Below, one piece after another: positions 31,549-40,829 of a stretch of 64,000 bases of DNA. A model generated the notes under the pieces. That model did not search any database. It saw nothing but the letters and a program-made list of their open reading frames with translations, and had not been told where the DNA came from. The stretch spans positions 1,240,001-1,304,000 of the forward strand of contig CP090854.1 in assembly GCA_041879425.1 (NCBI GenBank). The letters are read 5' to 3'. The position numbers and the translations under genes are program-made. This stretch comes from Vibrio pomeroyi. Lineage in GTDB: Bacteria; Pseudomonadota; Gammaproteobacteria; Enterobacterales; Vibrionaceae. Positions within the stretch are counted from its first letter, which is position 1. Every line of letters begins with the position of its first letter.

Positions 31549-32343
31549 CTATTTTGCCGGTTTTATTTGAGCGAGAACTCGACCTTCTTTTGTCAGAGAA
31601 GTCTTCAATGAGAGGTGCAGAGCCAGCGCCAAAGAGCAACTCATCATCACGAAAATAGCCAACATGATCATCAGTTGATATTTAATGGCGATCATCGGTG
31701 AAGCGCCTCCTAGAATCTGACCAGTCATCATTCCTGGCAGTGTCACTAAGCCTGTGGTCGCCATAGAGGCCATTATCGGAGACATCGCTTTCTGTATCGC
31801 GTTACGCACAAAAGGTGTAGCAGCGTAGGTTGGAGACGCACCTAGCGCGATTGCCGCTTCATATTCTGATTTCTGCGTTTCAAAAGCACCAAACAGGTTC
31901 TGCAATGCCACTATATTACTGCTTAAGCTATTACCCAATAACATACCTGCAATAGGGATAAGGTACTGCGCATTGAAAACCGGTGTTGGTTTAATGATGA
32001 AAAAGCAGATAAACAAGACGATAGGTACACAGGTTACGGCAAGGCTAACGGCAACAGGCGCTAATAATAGGTTCCTTGGTAGCCTAGACTTCTCAACAAT
32101 CGAGCTCGCACCGACAATTATCATGGCAAACAGCCACAACAAATTGACCCACAAACTATTCAAAGTAAACAAATACTCTAGGTAAAGACCCACAAGAAAC
32201 AGCTGAATAACCATGCGAATGATGCTAATAGAGGCTTCTTTTCCAAGGCCGAGTTTCAGCTTTTGGTTGATGGCAATGGGCAGAAAGAGAAGTGAACTGA
32301 AGAGCAACAACTGCCACCAAGATATATCAATAACGTCTTGCAT
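31549..32343 (-). CDS. FetB-like ABC transporter permease (UPF0014)
   Basis: 264 residues from the ATG at 32343, chosen because AAAAGGAAG lies five bases upstream; the ORF extends further to 32397. Seven or so hydrophobic segments. UPF0014 hallmarks: GLGKEASISIIRMVIQLFLVGLYL, IPIAGMLLGNSLSSN, EAAIALGASPTYAATPFVRNAIQKAMSP and TTGLVTLPGMMTGQILGG. E. coli FetA-FetB exports iron under oxidative stress. No FetA ATPase gene lies next to it, which is unusual for the family. Confidence 0.85.
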   Translation of the reverse strand: MQDVIDISWWQLLLFSSLLFLPIAINQKLKLGLGKEASISIIRMVIQLFLVGLYLEYLFTLNSLWVNLLWLFAMIIVGASSIVEKSRLPRNLLLAPVAVSLAVTCVPIVLFICFFIIKPTPVFNAQYLIPIAGMLLGNSLSSNIVALQNLFGAFETQKSEYEAAIALGASPTYAATPFVRNAIQKAMSPIMASMATTGLVTLPGMMTGQILGGASPMIAIKYQLMIMLAIFVMMSCSLALALHLSLKTSLTKEGRVLAQIKPAK

Positions 32344-32439
32344 AGAGCTTCCTTTTAAGTAGGTCCCCATCATATCTGAAAGTGCCAAATGATGCATTTC
32401 AGCTTCAAACCCGTCGATTCAAAAAGTGCTCAATTATTT

Positions 32440-32468
32440 AACAACCAAAGTACAAAATATTGGTTGTT
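32440..32468. repeat. Inverted repeat upstream of the FetB-like gene
   Basis: AACAACCAA (32440-32448) and TTGGTTGTT (32460-32468) are exact complements around an 11-base loop, about 100 bases before the FetB-like ATG and in the shared divergent region with torE. An operator or hairpin; no factor can be named. Confidence 0.6.
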
Positions 32469-32543
32469 TGAGGCATTTTTAGCTACTACTTAGTAGGTAA
32501 AACGTTAAAATTGGTTACAATAAAGTTATGCTAATGTTGGAAT

Positions 32544-32584
32544 TTAACATTTGTGAAATATACTTAATTCTTCACATTTGTTAA
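32544..32584. promoter_or_regulatory. Paired operator-like repeats upstream of torECA
   Basis: TTAACATTTGTGAA (32544-32557) and TTCACATTTGTTAA (32571-32584) form an imperfect inverted pair, and each is itself a near-palindrome of the type TTnACA-N2-TGTnAA. Centres are 27 bases apart and about 215 bases before torE. They could bind a dimeric regulator of TMAO respiration or of fetB. The rest of 32344-32780 is AT-rich. Confidence 0.45.
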
Positions 32585-32780
32585 TACTTTTTAATAACTT
32601 TGTTTAACTAAAAACAACTTTGGATGAGCTCAAAAAAGTATTGATTAGCAAGGGTTATAACGGGAGATTTGATTGAACCCTACTTTGAGTATGGTCTAAA
32701 ATTTGTTGTTAGATACTCAAGAACTTTAGCCCCATAGAATGGGTTACTCGAAATTACTAAATACAAAATAGGCAAAATGT

Positions 32781-32963
32781 ATGAGTGATGTTAAAAAAAT
32801 TGAAACTGGCGAAAAACGCTCGTTGGAGTGGAAGTCATTCCTCTTCATTGCGGTGGTTCTCTTTCCAATATTAAGTGTGGCTTTTGTAGGCGGTTACGGC
32901 TTCATAGTTTGGGCACTACAAGTATTCGTATTCGGACCTCCTGGTGCTCACGGCGGCATGTAA
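32781..32963 (+). CDS. torE: TorE/NapE family small membrane protein
   Basis: 60 residues, one transmembrane helix at about 19-50 (FLFIAVVLFPILSVAFVGGYGFIVW), as in the NapE/TorE family found at the head of tor and nap operons in Vibrio and Shewanella. Its molecular role is not settled. Followed after 49 bases by torC. Confidence 0.87.
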   Translation: MSDVKKIETGEKRSLEWKSFLFIAVVLFPILSVAFVGGYGFIVWALQVFVFGPPGAHGGM

Positions 32964-33012
32964 TGCCCTCTAGTAACAACATTTTTAAAATCAATATTTA
33001 AGAGAGCTAAAC

Positions 33013-34194
33013 ATGAAATCATTTTTAGTTAAATTATGGCGCACAATGACTCGCCCTGCGGTACACATCAGTCTTGGTGTACTAACTATGGGTGGCTTTA
33101 TCGCCGGTGTTATTTTCTGGGGTGGTTTCAACACCGCTCTAGAGCACACAAATACAGAAGAGTTCTGTGTAAGCTGTCACACCATGCGTGACAATGTGTA
33201 CGTAGAACTGCAAGAAACGGTTCACTGGAAAAACACATCTGGTGTACGTGCTACTTGTCCAGACTGTCACGTTCCACATGAATGGACAGCAAAAATTGCT
33301 CGTAAGATGCAAGCGTCTAAAGAAGTATTCGCTCAGGTATTTGGTGACCTAGATACACCTGAGAAATTCGAAGCTCGTCGTATCGAACTGGCTAAACACG
33401 AATGGGATCGTTTCTCTTCGAACAAATCTCTAGAATGTAAAAACTGCCACAACTACGATTCAATGGATTTCGAAAACATGCGCCCAACAGCGCGTATCCA
33501 AATGAAGAACGCGGCAGAGCGTGACCAAAGCTGTGTTGACTGTCACAAAGGTATCGCACACAACCTTCCATTAGATATGGACTCGGCAAGTGGTATCGTT
33601 GGTGAGCTAGAAAACGTTGCGAGTAGCACGTCTTACTCTGAAGGTAGTGATGTGATTTCTATTCGTCACCTTCCTCTATACACAGACGAAACTGCAGAAG
33701 TTGAAGCTGGCCTACTAAGCCCTGCAAGTAAAGTTGCGATCGTTGGCGAGAAAGGCGACATGATCGAAGTTAAGATCGACGGTTGGCGTAAAGCGAAAGG
33801 CTTCGGACGTGTAATCCAAGAAGACTTTGGTATGAACATCTCTACTGCAATCCTGACTAAAGAAGTGTCTCAAAGCAACGGCATTACTATTGGTGAGAAG
33901 AAAGAAGATGAGTTAACAGGCCTTCCTTGGGAAGAAGTTGACCTAACACTTTGGATGAAGAAAGAGTCTATGATTGGCGACTACGCACCGATTTGGGATG
34001 CGGCTGGTCAAGCTTACCAATCTAACTGTTCAACGTGTCACTCACAGCCAGATGAAGCTCACTTCAGCGCGAACGGTTGGGTAGGCATGCTAGATGGTAT
34101 GATCGCATTCGTTAACTTCGACACAGATACAGAAGCTCTTGTTCTTAAGTATCTACAGAAGCACTCATCAGATTTTTCTGAAGGCCATCACTAA
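33013..34194 (+). CDS. torC: Pentahaem c-type cytochrome TorC
   Basis: Membrane-anchored cytochrome of the NapC/NirT/TorC family that passes quinol electrons to periplasmic TorA. 393 residues. An N-terminal anchor (about 15-40) is followed by four CxxCH haem sites starting at C52, C82, C142 and C174, and a fifth at C339 in the C-terminal domain that is specific for TorC and contacts TorA. Preceded by AGAGAG; 24 bases before torA. Confidence 0.96.
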   Translation: MKSFLVKLWRTMTRPAVHISLGVLTMGGFIAGVIFWGGFNTALEHTNTEEFCVSCHTMRDNVYVELQETVHWKNTSGVRATCPDCHVPHEWTAKIARKMQASKEVFAQVFGDLDTPEKFEARRIELAKHEWDRFSSNKSLECKNCHNYDSMDFENMRPTARIQMKNAAERDQSCVDCHKGIAHNLPLDMDSASGIVGELENVASSTSYSEGSDVISIRHLPLYTDETAEVEAGLLSPASKVAIVGEKGDMIEVKIDGWRKAKGFGRVIQEDFGMNISTAILTKEVSQSNGITIGEKKEDELTGLPWEEVDLTLWMKKESMIGDYAPIWDAAGQAYQSNCSTCHSQPDEAHFSANGWVGMLDGMIAFVNFDTDTEALVLKYLQKHSSDFSEGHH

Positions 34195-34218
34195 TAAGAC
34201 GTCAATTGGAGTAACACA

Positions 34219-36681
34219 ATGGCAATTACAAGAAGAAGTTTTCTGAAAGGTGTCGCTACCACAAGTGCGGCATCTGTTATTGGCCCAAGCTTATTGGCGT
34301 CAGCGTCGGCTTCAGCAGCAGAAACAGAGGGAACTTGGAAAGTATCAGGTTCTCACTGGGGTGCATTCCGAGCTCGTGTTTACGCGGGTAAAGTACAAGA
34401 AATTAAAGCTCTAGAAATCGATCAGCACCCAACAGAAATGCTGAAAGGTATCAAAGGTATTATCTACAGCCCATCACGTGTGCGTTACCCAATGGTTCGC
34501 CTAGATTGGTTGAAGAAGCACAAATACAGCGCAGACACGCGTGGTAACAACCGCTTCATTCGTGTGACTTGGGACGAGGCACTAGATCTTGTTTACCGCG
34601 AACTAGAGCGCGTACAGAAAGATTACGGTCCATGGGCGCTTCACACAGGTCAAACTGGTTGGAGACAAACAGGTCAGTTCCACAGCTGTACTAACCACAT
34701 GCAACGTGCAATGGCACTTCACGGTTACTCTGTGAAGAAAATCGGTGACTACTCAACAGGTGCTGGTCAAACGATCATGCCTTACGTGCTAGGTTCTACT
34801 GAAGTTTACGCACAAGGTACATCTTGGGAACTTATCCTAGAAAACAGTGACAACATTGTTCTTTGGGGTAACGATCCAGTGAAAAACCTTCAAGTAGGTT
34901 GGACATGTGAGACTCACGAGTCGTTCGCATACCTAGAACAGCTGAAAGAAAAAGTTGCGAAGAAAGAGATCAACGTTGTTTCTGTTGACCCTGTTAAGAA
35001 CAAAACAGGTCGTTACCTAGAAAACGAGCAAATGTACATCAACCCACAAACTGATGTGGCGTTCATGCTGGGTGTTGCTCACGTTCTTTACAATGAAGAC
35101 CTATACGACAAGAAGTTCATTGAAACTTACTGTCTAGGTTTTGAAGACTTCATCAAGTACGTTCAAGGTGAAACGAAAGATAAAGTTGAGAAAACACCAG
35201 AATGGGCTGCAGAAATCTGTGGTGCAAGCGCTGATTCAATCCGTGAATTCGCTAAGATGCTGGTTAACGGTCGTACACAGATTCTTGTTGGTTGGAGTAT
35301 CCAGCGTCAAGAGCACGGTGAGCAGCCTTACTGGATGTGTGCAGTTATCGCAGCAATGGTTGGCCAAATCGGTCTTCCAGGCGGTGGTATCTCTTACGGT
35401 CACCACTACTCTGGTATCGGTGTATCTTCAACTGGCTTCGCTGCTCCGGGTTCATTCCCGTTGAACATCGACCAAGGTCAATCGCCTAAGCACACTAACA
35501 CTGATTACAACGGTTACAGCCGCGTAATCCCTGTTGCTCGCTGGGTAGATAGCCTGCTAGAGCCAGGTAAGAAGATCAAAGCAAACGGCGCTACAGTAAC
35601 ACTGCCTGACATCAAGATGATGGTATTCAGTGGTAACAACCCGTGGCACCACCACCAAGATCGCAACAAGATGCGTAAAGCATTCAAGAGCCTACAAACT
35701 GTAGTAGCTGTTGATTTCGCTTGGACTGCAACTTGTCGTCACTCTGACATCGTGCTTCCTGCATGTACTCAGTGGGAACGTAACGATATTGATGGTTACG
35801 GCGCGTACTCTGGCCGTGGTTTGATCGCAATGCACAAGCTAGTGGATCCTCTGTTCCAGTCTAAGACTGACTTCGAGATCATGTCTAGCCTGACTAAGCG
35901 TTGGGGTCGTTACGACGATTACACGCGTGGTATGGACGAAATGCAGTGGGTTAAATCTCTGTACGACGAATGTCGCGCTTCAAACGAAGGCAGCTTTGAA
36001 ATGCCTGAGTTCGCTGAGTTCTGGGAAAAAGGTTTCCTAGACTTCGGTAAAGGTAAGCCATGGACTCGTCACGCTTCATTCCGTGAAGATCCAGAGATCA
36101 ACGCACTAGGTACACCTTCTGGTTTCATCGAAATCACAAGCCGTACTGTTGGCAACATGGGTTACGAGCACTGTCAAGAACACCCAATGTGGTTCGAGAA
36201 ATCTGAACGTTCACACGGTGGTCCAGGTTCTGACAAACACCCGTACTGGCTACAATCTTGTCACCCAGACAAGCGTCTTCACTCTCAGATGTGTGAATCT
36301 GAAGAGTGGCGTGCGACTTACGCGGTACAAGGCCGTGAGCCAATCTACATCAACCCAACAGATGCTAAGAAGAAAGGCATCAAAGACGGTGACGTAGTAC
36401 GCGTGTTCAACGATCGTGGTCAACTACTAGCAGGTGCTGTTCTGATGGATAGCTACGCTCCTGGTGTTGTACGTATCGAAGAAGGTGCTTGGTATGGTCC
36501 GATCAATGAGAAAGTGGGCGCGCTAGATACATACGGCGATCCAAACACACTAACTCAAGACATTGGTTCATCTGAGCTAGCTCAAGCGACTTCAGCAAAT
36601 ACATGTTTGGTTGATTTCGAGAAGTTCCAAGGCAAACTGCCTCCAGTAACTTCATTCGGTGGTCCAATCGAAGTTTCTTAA
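34219..36681 (+). CDS. torA: Trimethylamine-N-oxide reductase TorA
   Basis: Periplasmic molybdenum (bis-MGD) enzyme that reduces TMAO to trimethylamine as terminal acceptor of anaerobic respiration. 820 residues. The Tat signal has RRSFLKG at about 5-11 and an Ala-rich end near residue 33. The Mo ligand is probably the Ser in [10 protein letters not shown] (about S179). GGSHW-like and [14 protein letters not shown] cofactor blocks are present. GGAG precedes the ATG. The dedicated chaperone torD and the TorSTR sensors are not next to it; in other vibrios torD also lies elsewhere. Confidence 0.96.
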   Translation: MAITRRSFLKGVATTSAASVIGPSLLASASASAAETEGTWKVSGSHWGAFRARVYAGKVQEIKALEIDQHPTEMLKGIKGIIYSPSRVRYPMVRLDWLKKHKYSADTRGNNRFIRVTWDEALDLVYRELERVQKDYGPWALHTGQTGWRQTGQFHSCTNHMQRAMALHGYSVKKIGDYSTGAGQTIMPYVLGSTEVYAQGTSWELILENSDNIVLWGNDPVKNLQVGWTCETHESFAYLEQLKEKVAKKEINVVSVDPVKNKTGRYLENEQMYINPQTDVAFMLGVAHVLYNEDLYDKKFIETYCLGFEDFIKYVQGETKDKVEKTPEWAAEICGASADSIREFAKMLVNGRTQILVGWSIQRQEHGEQPYWMCAVIAAMVGQIGLPGGGISYGHHYSGIGVSSTGFAAPGSFPLNIDQGQSPKHTNTDYNGYSRVIPVARWVDSLLEPGKKIKANGATVTLPDIKMMVFSGNNPWHHHQDRNKMRKAFKSLQTVVAVDFAWTATCRHSDIVLPACTQWERNDIDGYGAYSGRGLIAMHKLVDPLFQSKTDFEIMSSLTKRWGRYDDYTRGMDEMQWVKSLYDECRASNEGSFEMPEFAEFWEKGFLDFGKGKPWTRHASFREDPEINALGTPSGFIEITSRTVGNMGYEHCQEHPMWFEKSERSHGGPGSDKHPYWLQSCHPDKRLHSQMCESEEWRATYAVQGREPIYINPTDAKKKGIKDGDVVRVFNDRGQLLAGAVLMDSYAPGVVRIEEGAWYGPINEKVGALDTYGDPNTLTQDIGSSELAQATSANTCLVDFEKFQGKLPPVTSFGGPIEVS

Positions 36682-36717
36682 GCATCTCGCTTAAAAGCTA
36701 AGATTAAAGCTTGAATT

Positions 36718-36753
36718 AAAGCCCCTGTAAGCGTTCTTACAGGGGCTTTTTGT
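36718..36753 (+). terminator. Intrinsic terminator of torECA
   Basis: AAAGCCCCTGTAAG / CTTACAGGGGCTTT with loop CGTT and T tract. The remainder of the 347-base gap up to 37028 contains only the facing terminator of the next gene. Confidence 0.9.
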
Positions 36754-36934
36754 ATTTCTGATACCTGTACAGAGATTTCTAGTTAAGTCTTGTATTCGCG
36801 TTTATGAAGGCTTTCTACGGGGGAGCTATAACATATGGATTGAGATAAATTGCACAAGTAACGTGGTAACCGCTATGGAGCAAAGGAACAGGGTGTTTTG
36901 AAGGGGCTCTCTTAAGAGCGAGGTCGTCGAAAGC

Positions 36935-36960
36935 AAAAAGGCCGATACAAAGTACCGGCC
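36935..36960 (-). terminator. Intrinsic terminator of the metal exporter gene
   Basis: On the minus strand GGCCGGTAC pairs with GTATCGGCC (one wobble) and is followed by five T residues. Confidence 0.83.
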
Positions 36961-37028
36961 GATTAGAAACCTATGGAGTGAAGCCTAAATCTTGAATAAA
37001 AACTTGAGCCTTGAACAGAAGCTTAAGC

Positions 37029-38243
37029 TTACAGTTCGAACATGAACCAATAACCGTACGCACAGATCAAAGCAGGTACACTCGAATATAAGGTGGCGAC
37101 AAGCGCTGCTTTAGGTGCCATGGCAATTGCAGGGAATAACGCATCACCATCATTTGAAATCGCATTACCAACCTGAGCCGAAAGTGGAAGCGCACCCGAC
37201 AGGTACAAGCTAGTGACCAATAATTGTGGACCACAACCAGGTAGCAAACCCATCAACACGCCCGCCAGGGGGAGCATGATCCCCCAACTTGAGAATAACG
37301 TCGCAAAATCCACATTTGCTAGCACAGAACCAAATTCGAAGAAAAGAAAGGCAACCACAACCCACGCTGTCACAAAGTTGGTGTCTTGAGCGGTTTTTTG
37401 CAGTGGATGAGAGCCTAAACATTTCTCATCTTCACTTACGGCTGATTTGTAATCTTCAATTTCTCGAGTAAGACCCCATAGAAACATTGAGCTAATCAGC
37501 AAAATTGTTCCCGCCCATTCCATCGACATTTCAGGCAACGCGAGTAATTCGTTTACATCTACCTGGAAAGATCCAAGTAGAGCCACTGCAGCGCCGGGAA
37601 TAATCAGCACAGACCATAGGTAGCCTTGCAGGTTGATCGCCTTTTTAGATACGGATTCTTTGTCTTGGGATTGAGATGAGCAACTGCGAACGGCTTCATT
37701 CTGCTCTGCTTGTTTTGGACGTAAGAAGTCATCGGCATGGAATAGGTTAATGATTCGACCTGACGCCGTACCCACAATCACACCCATCGCCATCATAGCT
37801 AAACCTGTTTTAGGCTCACTTGCTATCAACAAGAAGGCGGCATCGCCCATGGTGGACACCAACACGGCAACAACCGCACCAAACCCGAGTTTGCCGGATA
37901 TAAATTGCGTGGTAACCACAATCGCACCGCCACAGCCGGGTAAAGCGCCCATGAGTGCAGCAAACACCACTTGGTTTGACCGAGACTGATGCACAAGCTT
38001 GTTGAAGACGTTGTCTTTGTTGATGTAAAGGCTTAACCAGTGGTAAATCGCCAAGGTTAAAGCAACATAACATGATACAGCCCAGAACGCGTCTGACAGA
38101 GTGGTCACCGTCAATTCACGTGTAGCGGGAGCTGCCACAAGAGCGGCAAGTGAGATAGGTAATAGCAGTCGCTTAAATGACAGTGAAAATTGAGTTGTTT
38201 TCGAAGCACGACTGCTTGGCAAAAAAGAGATTAGACGATCCAT
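37029..38243 (-). CDS. Putative 10-TM manganese/heavy-metal exporter (ArsP_2-like)
   Basis: 404 residues with about ten hydrophobic segments in two related halves. Each half has a GxLPGCG motif: ALMGALPGCGGAIVVTTQFISG and LMGLLPGCGPQLLVTSLYLSG, followed by STMGDAAF or SNDGDALF. This pattern fits the putative manganese transporter / ArsP_2 family (PF11449). A hydrophilic loop with SSQSQDKESVSKK joins the halves. A perfect Fur-type operator lies upstream, and the divergent neighbour is the Mn-dependent pyrophosphatase ppaC; together they favour manganese over arsenic as substrate. The substrate itself is inference. Confidence 0.78.
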   Translation of the reverse strand: MDRLISFLPSSRASKTTQFSLSFKRLLLPISLAALVAAPATRELTVTTLSDAFWAVSCYVALTLAIYHWLSLYINKDNVFNKLVHQSRSNQVVFAALMGALPGCGGAIVVTTQFISGKLGFGAVVAVLVSTMGDAAFLLIASEPKTGLAMMAMGVIVGTASGRIINLFHADDFLRPKQAEQNEAVRSCSSQSQDKESVSKKAINLQGYLWSVLIIPGAAVALLGSFQVDVNELLALPEMSMEWAGTILLISSMFLWGLTREIEDYKSAVSEDEKCLGSHPLQKTAQDTNFVTAWVVVAFLFFEFGSVLANVDFATLFSSWGIMLPLAGVLMGLLPGCGPQLLVTSLYLSGALPLSAQVGNAISNDGDALFPAIAMAPKAALVATLYSSVPALICAYGYWFMFEL

Positions 38244-38286
38244 AGGTGTTACTCAAAATTAGTGGCATAAGATAAATATATACGAA

Positions 38287-38301
38287 TGATAATAATTATC
38301 A
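38287..38301. promoter_or_regulatory. Fur-family operator between the exporter and ppaC
   Basis: TGATAATAATTATCA is a perfect 7-1-7 palindrome identical to the Fur core motif TGATAAT-N-ATTATCA. It lies about 44-58 bases before the exporter start and 144 bases before ppaC. Fur, or the related Mn-sensing Mur, could act here; the sequence alone cannot tell which. Confidence 0.75.
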
Positions 38302-38444
38302 ATTGCATTTGTTGTTTTTTTATCTATTGTTACTATTGGCTAAACCTAGGAAACATGACCAATCTAAAAAAATGAGGTAAAGTATGGCTAATAAAGAGAG
38401 GCTCTAAAGGTAGAGTCATAATTGTTAGTGTAATAGGAAGAAAC

Positions 38445-39350
38445 ATGATTTTAGTTGTTGGTCACAAAAACCCTGATAGTGACAGTATTTGTAGTGCGTT
38501 AGTTGCAACAGAGCTTCTTAAAGCTCGTGGCGAGGAAGCGACACCAATTCGCCAAGGCGAGATCAACCGCGAAACTCAACACATTCTAGAAGTCGCTGGC
38601 GCTGAAAAGCCAGAGCTTCGTACTTCTGTTGCTGGTGAGAAAATCTGGCTAGTTGACTACTCAGATCTAGCACAAGCACCAGACGATGTTGCTGATGCAG
38701 AGATCATAGGTATTGTCGATCACCACCGTCTAGGCGACGTGATGACAGTAAACCCAATGGAAGCTTGGATCTGGCCTGTTGGTTGTACAAACACTGTACT
38801 TTTCAACATGTTCAAGATTGAAGGTCACGCTATCTCTCAACAAATCGCTAAGCTAATGATGTCTGCAATTCTTTCAGACACAGTTGGTTTCGCATCTCCA
38901 ACATGTACTCAAAAAGACAAAGACGCGGTTGCTGAACTTGCTGAAATCGCAGGTGTAGAAGACGTTGATGTATTCATCAAAGCACTTCTAATCGCTAAAA
39001 CAAACATCGAAGGCCTATCTGCTGCACAGCTAGTAGAAAAAGACCTTAAAGGCTACCCATTCAACGGTCGCGATGTTGTTGTTGGTCAAGTTGAGCTGGC
39101 AACTCTTGAGCAAGTAGACGGTATGATCGAAGCTCTAGAAACTGATCTTGAAGAGCGTTGTGAGAAAGACGGTCTAGCATTTGCTGCGGTAATGCTAACT
39201 GACATCACTACTGCGCAAACTCGCCTTCTTTACAAAGGTGAGTGGGCTGAGAAATTGGTTAAGCACGAGAAAGACGGCGTATTGATGATGGAAAATACAC
39301 TAAGCCGTAAGAAGCAAGGTTGGCCTTGGCTACAAGGTGAGCTTGTTTAA
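38445..39350 (+). CDS. ppaC: Manganese-dependent inorganic pyrophosphatase (family II)
   Basis: DHH-family pyrophosphatase requiring Mn or Co for activity. 301 residues. Metal-binding motifs: GHKNPDSDS at about 6-14, LVDYSD, VDHH (about 91-94) and LSDT. The C-terminal DHHA2 domain carries the substrate-binding SRKKQ. Most Gammaproteobacteria use family I Ppa; vibrios often have this form as well. It is divergent from the putative Mn exporter. Confidence 0.95.
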   Translation: MILVVGHKNPDSDSICSALVATELLKARGEEATPIRQGEINRETQHILEVAGAEKPELRTSVAGEKIWLVDYSDLAQAPDDVADAEIIGIVDHHRLGDVMTVNPMEAWIWPVGCTNTVLFNMFKIEGHAISQQIAKLMMSAILSDTVGFASPTCTQKDKDAVAELAEIAGVEDVDVFIKALLIAKTNIEGLSAAQLVEKDLKGYPFNGRDVVVGQVELATLEQVDGMIEALETDLEERCEKDGLAFAAVMLTDITTAQTRLLYKGEWAEKLVKHEKDGVLMMENTLSRKKQGWPWLQGELV

Positions 39351-39368
39351 TCAAGTCACTTAAATAAT

Positions 39369-39397
39369 AAACGCCTGCTTATTTAGCAGGCGTTTTT
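39369..39397 (+). terminator. Intrinsic terminator of ppaC
   Basis: AAACGCCTGCT / AGCAGGCGTTT with loop TATTT and T tract, 19 bases after ppaC. Confidence 0.9.
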
Positions 39398-39491
39398 CTT
39401 TGAAGTAGCCTTTCTTCTCAATAGAAATATTTGAAGTTAATACTACTCAGCATAAAATGAACAAAGTTACTGACTAACGTAGGAAATTAAG

Positions 39492-39881
39492 ATGACTACA
39501 CAGCTAGACGATAAAAAAATCGCTGAAATTAATAAGTATACGGGTGAGCAACGCCTTAAATACTGTGTGAAAGAAATCGTAGCAAACCGTGAAGTATGGA
39601 TCTTAACCGATGAACACGGTTGTGTAATGCTAAACACAGAAGACGAAGACTGTGTTCCAGTATGGCCAAACCAAGAGTTCGCAGAGTCGTGGGCAACGGG
39701 CGATTGGTCTGAGTGTAAAGCTGAGTCTATCTCATTAAACAAATGGCACAGTCGCTGGACTAACGGTCTAGAAGACGATGAACTTGCTGTGGTTGTATTC
39801 CCGAACGAGCAAGAAGAAGGCGTTATCCTGTTCCCTGATGAGTTCGACTTCGAGCTGAAGAAGCAAGCCGCTAAGCGCTAA
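39492..39881 (+). CDS. DUF2750 family protein
   Basis: 129 residues, cytoplasmic and acidic. Matches DUF2750 in the order REVWILTDEHGCVML, VPVWPNQEFAESWATGDW and the C-terminal LFPDEFDFEL. Function unknown; some relatives sit near immunity-like proteins, but nothing here supports that. AGGAAATTAAG precedes the ATG. Single gene. Confidence 0.8.
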   Translation: MTTQLDDKKIAEINKYTGEQRLKYCVKEIVANREVWILTDEHGCVMLNTEDEDCVPVWPNQEFAESWATGDWSECKAESISLNKWHSRWTNGLEDDELAVVVFPNEQEEGVILFPDEFDFELKKQAAKR

Positions 39882-40009
39882 TCTTCTCGTTACATCATAA
39901 GTCAGCGTTGCCTCTTGCTAGGCAGCGCTTTAGTTCTGTTTTATCTTTTCAGCTATGTTTATCGTTTCAGCTCTCCCCCAAACAACAAAATCACTATCTC
40001 ACGTTCTAA

Positions 40010-40789
40010 TCAGTATCCAATCAGTTGATACAAAGGTGCTTGTTGTGCGTCTTTTGCTGCTCGTTGAAGTACGCCTGTCTCGCTGTATTTCTTGAGAATC
40101 TTTCTTACCACAGGCTTAGCTTCTGCTTTGGTCATTCCCGCTTTCAATTCTGGTTCATACAACAGCTGTAGTAGCACCACATCTAATGGCGATAATAAGT
40201 CCTCTGGCGTGTGATCATTGAAGATAGAAGGGTAGGCCTTGTCTGAGTCGTTCGGTAGCCCTAGCACTTGCGTTATCTCCTCTACGATACAGGCGACAAG
40301 CTTGCCTCGCGACCTTGCTTGATCAACGGGGATAACAATCCCGGCATAAATAATCTCACCTTTGGAGTTCGTTCGATAACCGGCAGTACAAATAGCGCTG
40401 TTTAGGTGCTGGGTCGATTTAAGCTTGAGTATGCTTTTAGATTCCGCTATCCACTTACTCTGCCTTGTGTATAACCATTTAACATTGGCTTCGGACTCTT
40501 TGCTGACGATTTTTATGGGGTGTTGCGTCACTTCGGATAAGTGCTGGATATGAAGTTCTGTGAGCTCTTGATGGAGTTCTTTGTCGCCAACGCGGTGATC
40601 AACCCATATCTTGATCGGTTGTTTCCATTTAGCGAGTGGTTTATTGCCTTGGGAATATTCGTGTTGCAGCGCCACGTTGTAGAAGGCCGTTTCTACGAAC
40701 GACTTATCTAACCAAGTGAGAGGTGTGCTTACGGCATGAAAAGAGACAACCGCAAGCAAGAGGGGAAGCATTGAAGCTTTTGTTAGCAT
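40010..40789 (-). CDS. DUF2927 family exported protein
   Basis: 259 residues with an N-terminal signal peptide (MLTKASMLPLLLAVVSFHAVS, cleavage near 21). The DUF2927 core is visible: IKIWVDHRV, an EEITQVLGLPNDSD motif that looks like a degenerate metalloprotease helix (E-E instead of H-E), and YPSIFNDHTPEDLLSPLDVVLLQLLY. One Cys pair (SAICTAGY, LVACIVEE) may form a disulfide. Probably periplasmic. Function unknown. It follows sapF on the same strand after a 40-base gap and could be the sixth gene of that transcript. Confidence 0.8.
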   Translation of the reverse strand: MLTKASMLPLLLAVVSFHAVSTPLTWLDKSFVETAFYNVALQHEYSQGNKPLAKWKQPIKIWVDHRVGDKELHQELTELHIQHLSEVTQHPIKIVSKESEANVKWLYTRQSKWIAESKSILKLKSTQHLNSAICTAGYRTNSKGEIIYAGIVIPVDQARSRGKLVACIVEEITQVLGLPNDSDKAYPSIFNDHTPEDLLSPLDVVLLQLLYEPELKAGMTKAEAKPVVRKILKKYSETGVLQRAAKDAQQAPLYQLIGY

Positions 40790-40829
40790 GCATTACCCCT
40801 CTAGTGGCGAGTGAAAAAGCGAAACCAGT

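Noticed and set aside
32551..32576. TGTGA and TCACA as a CRP site upstream of torE
   Set aside because: The half-sites are separated by 15 bases and not the 6 needed for CRP.
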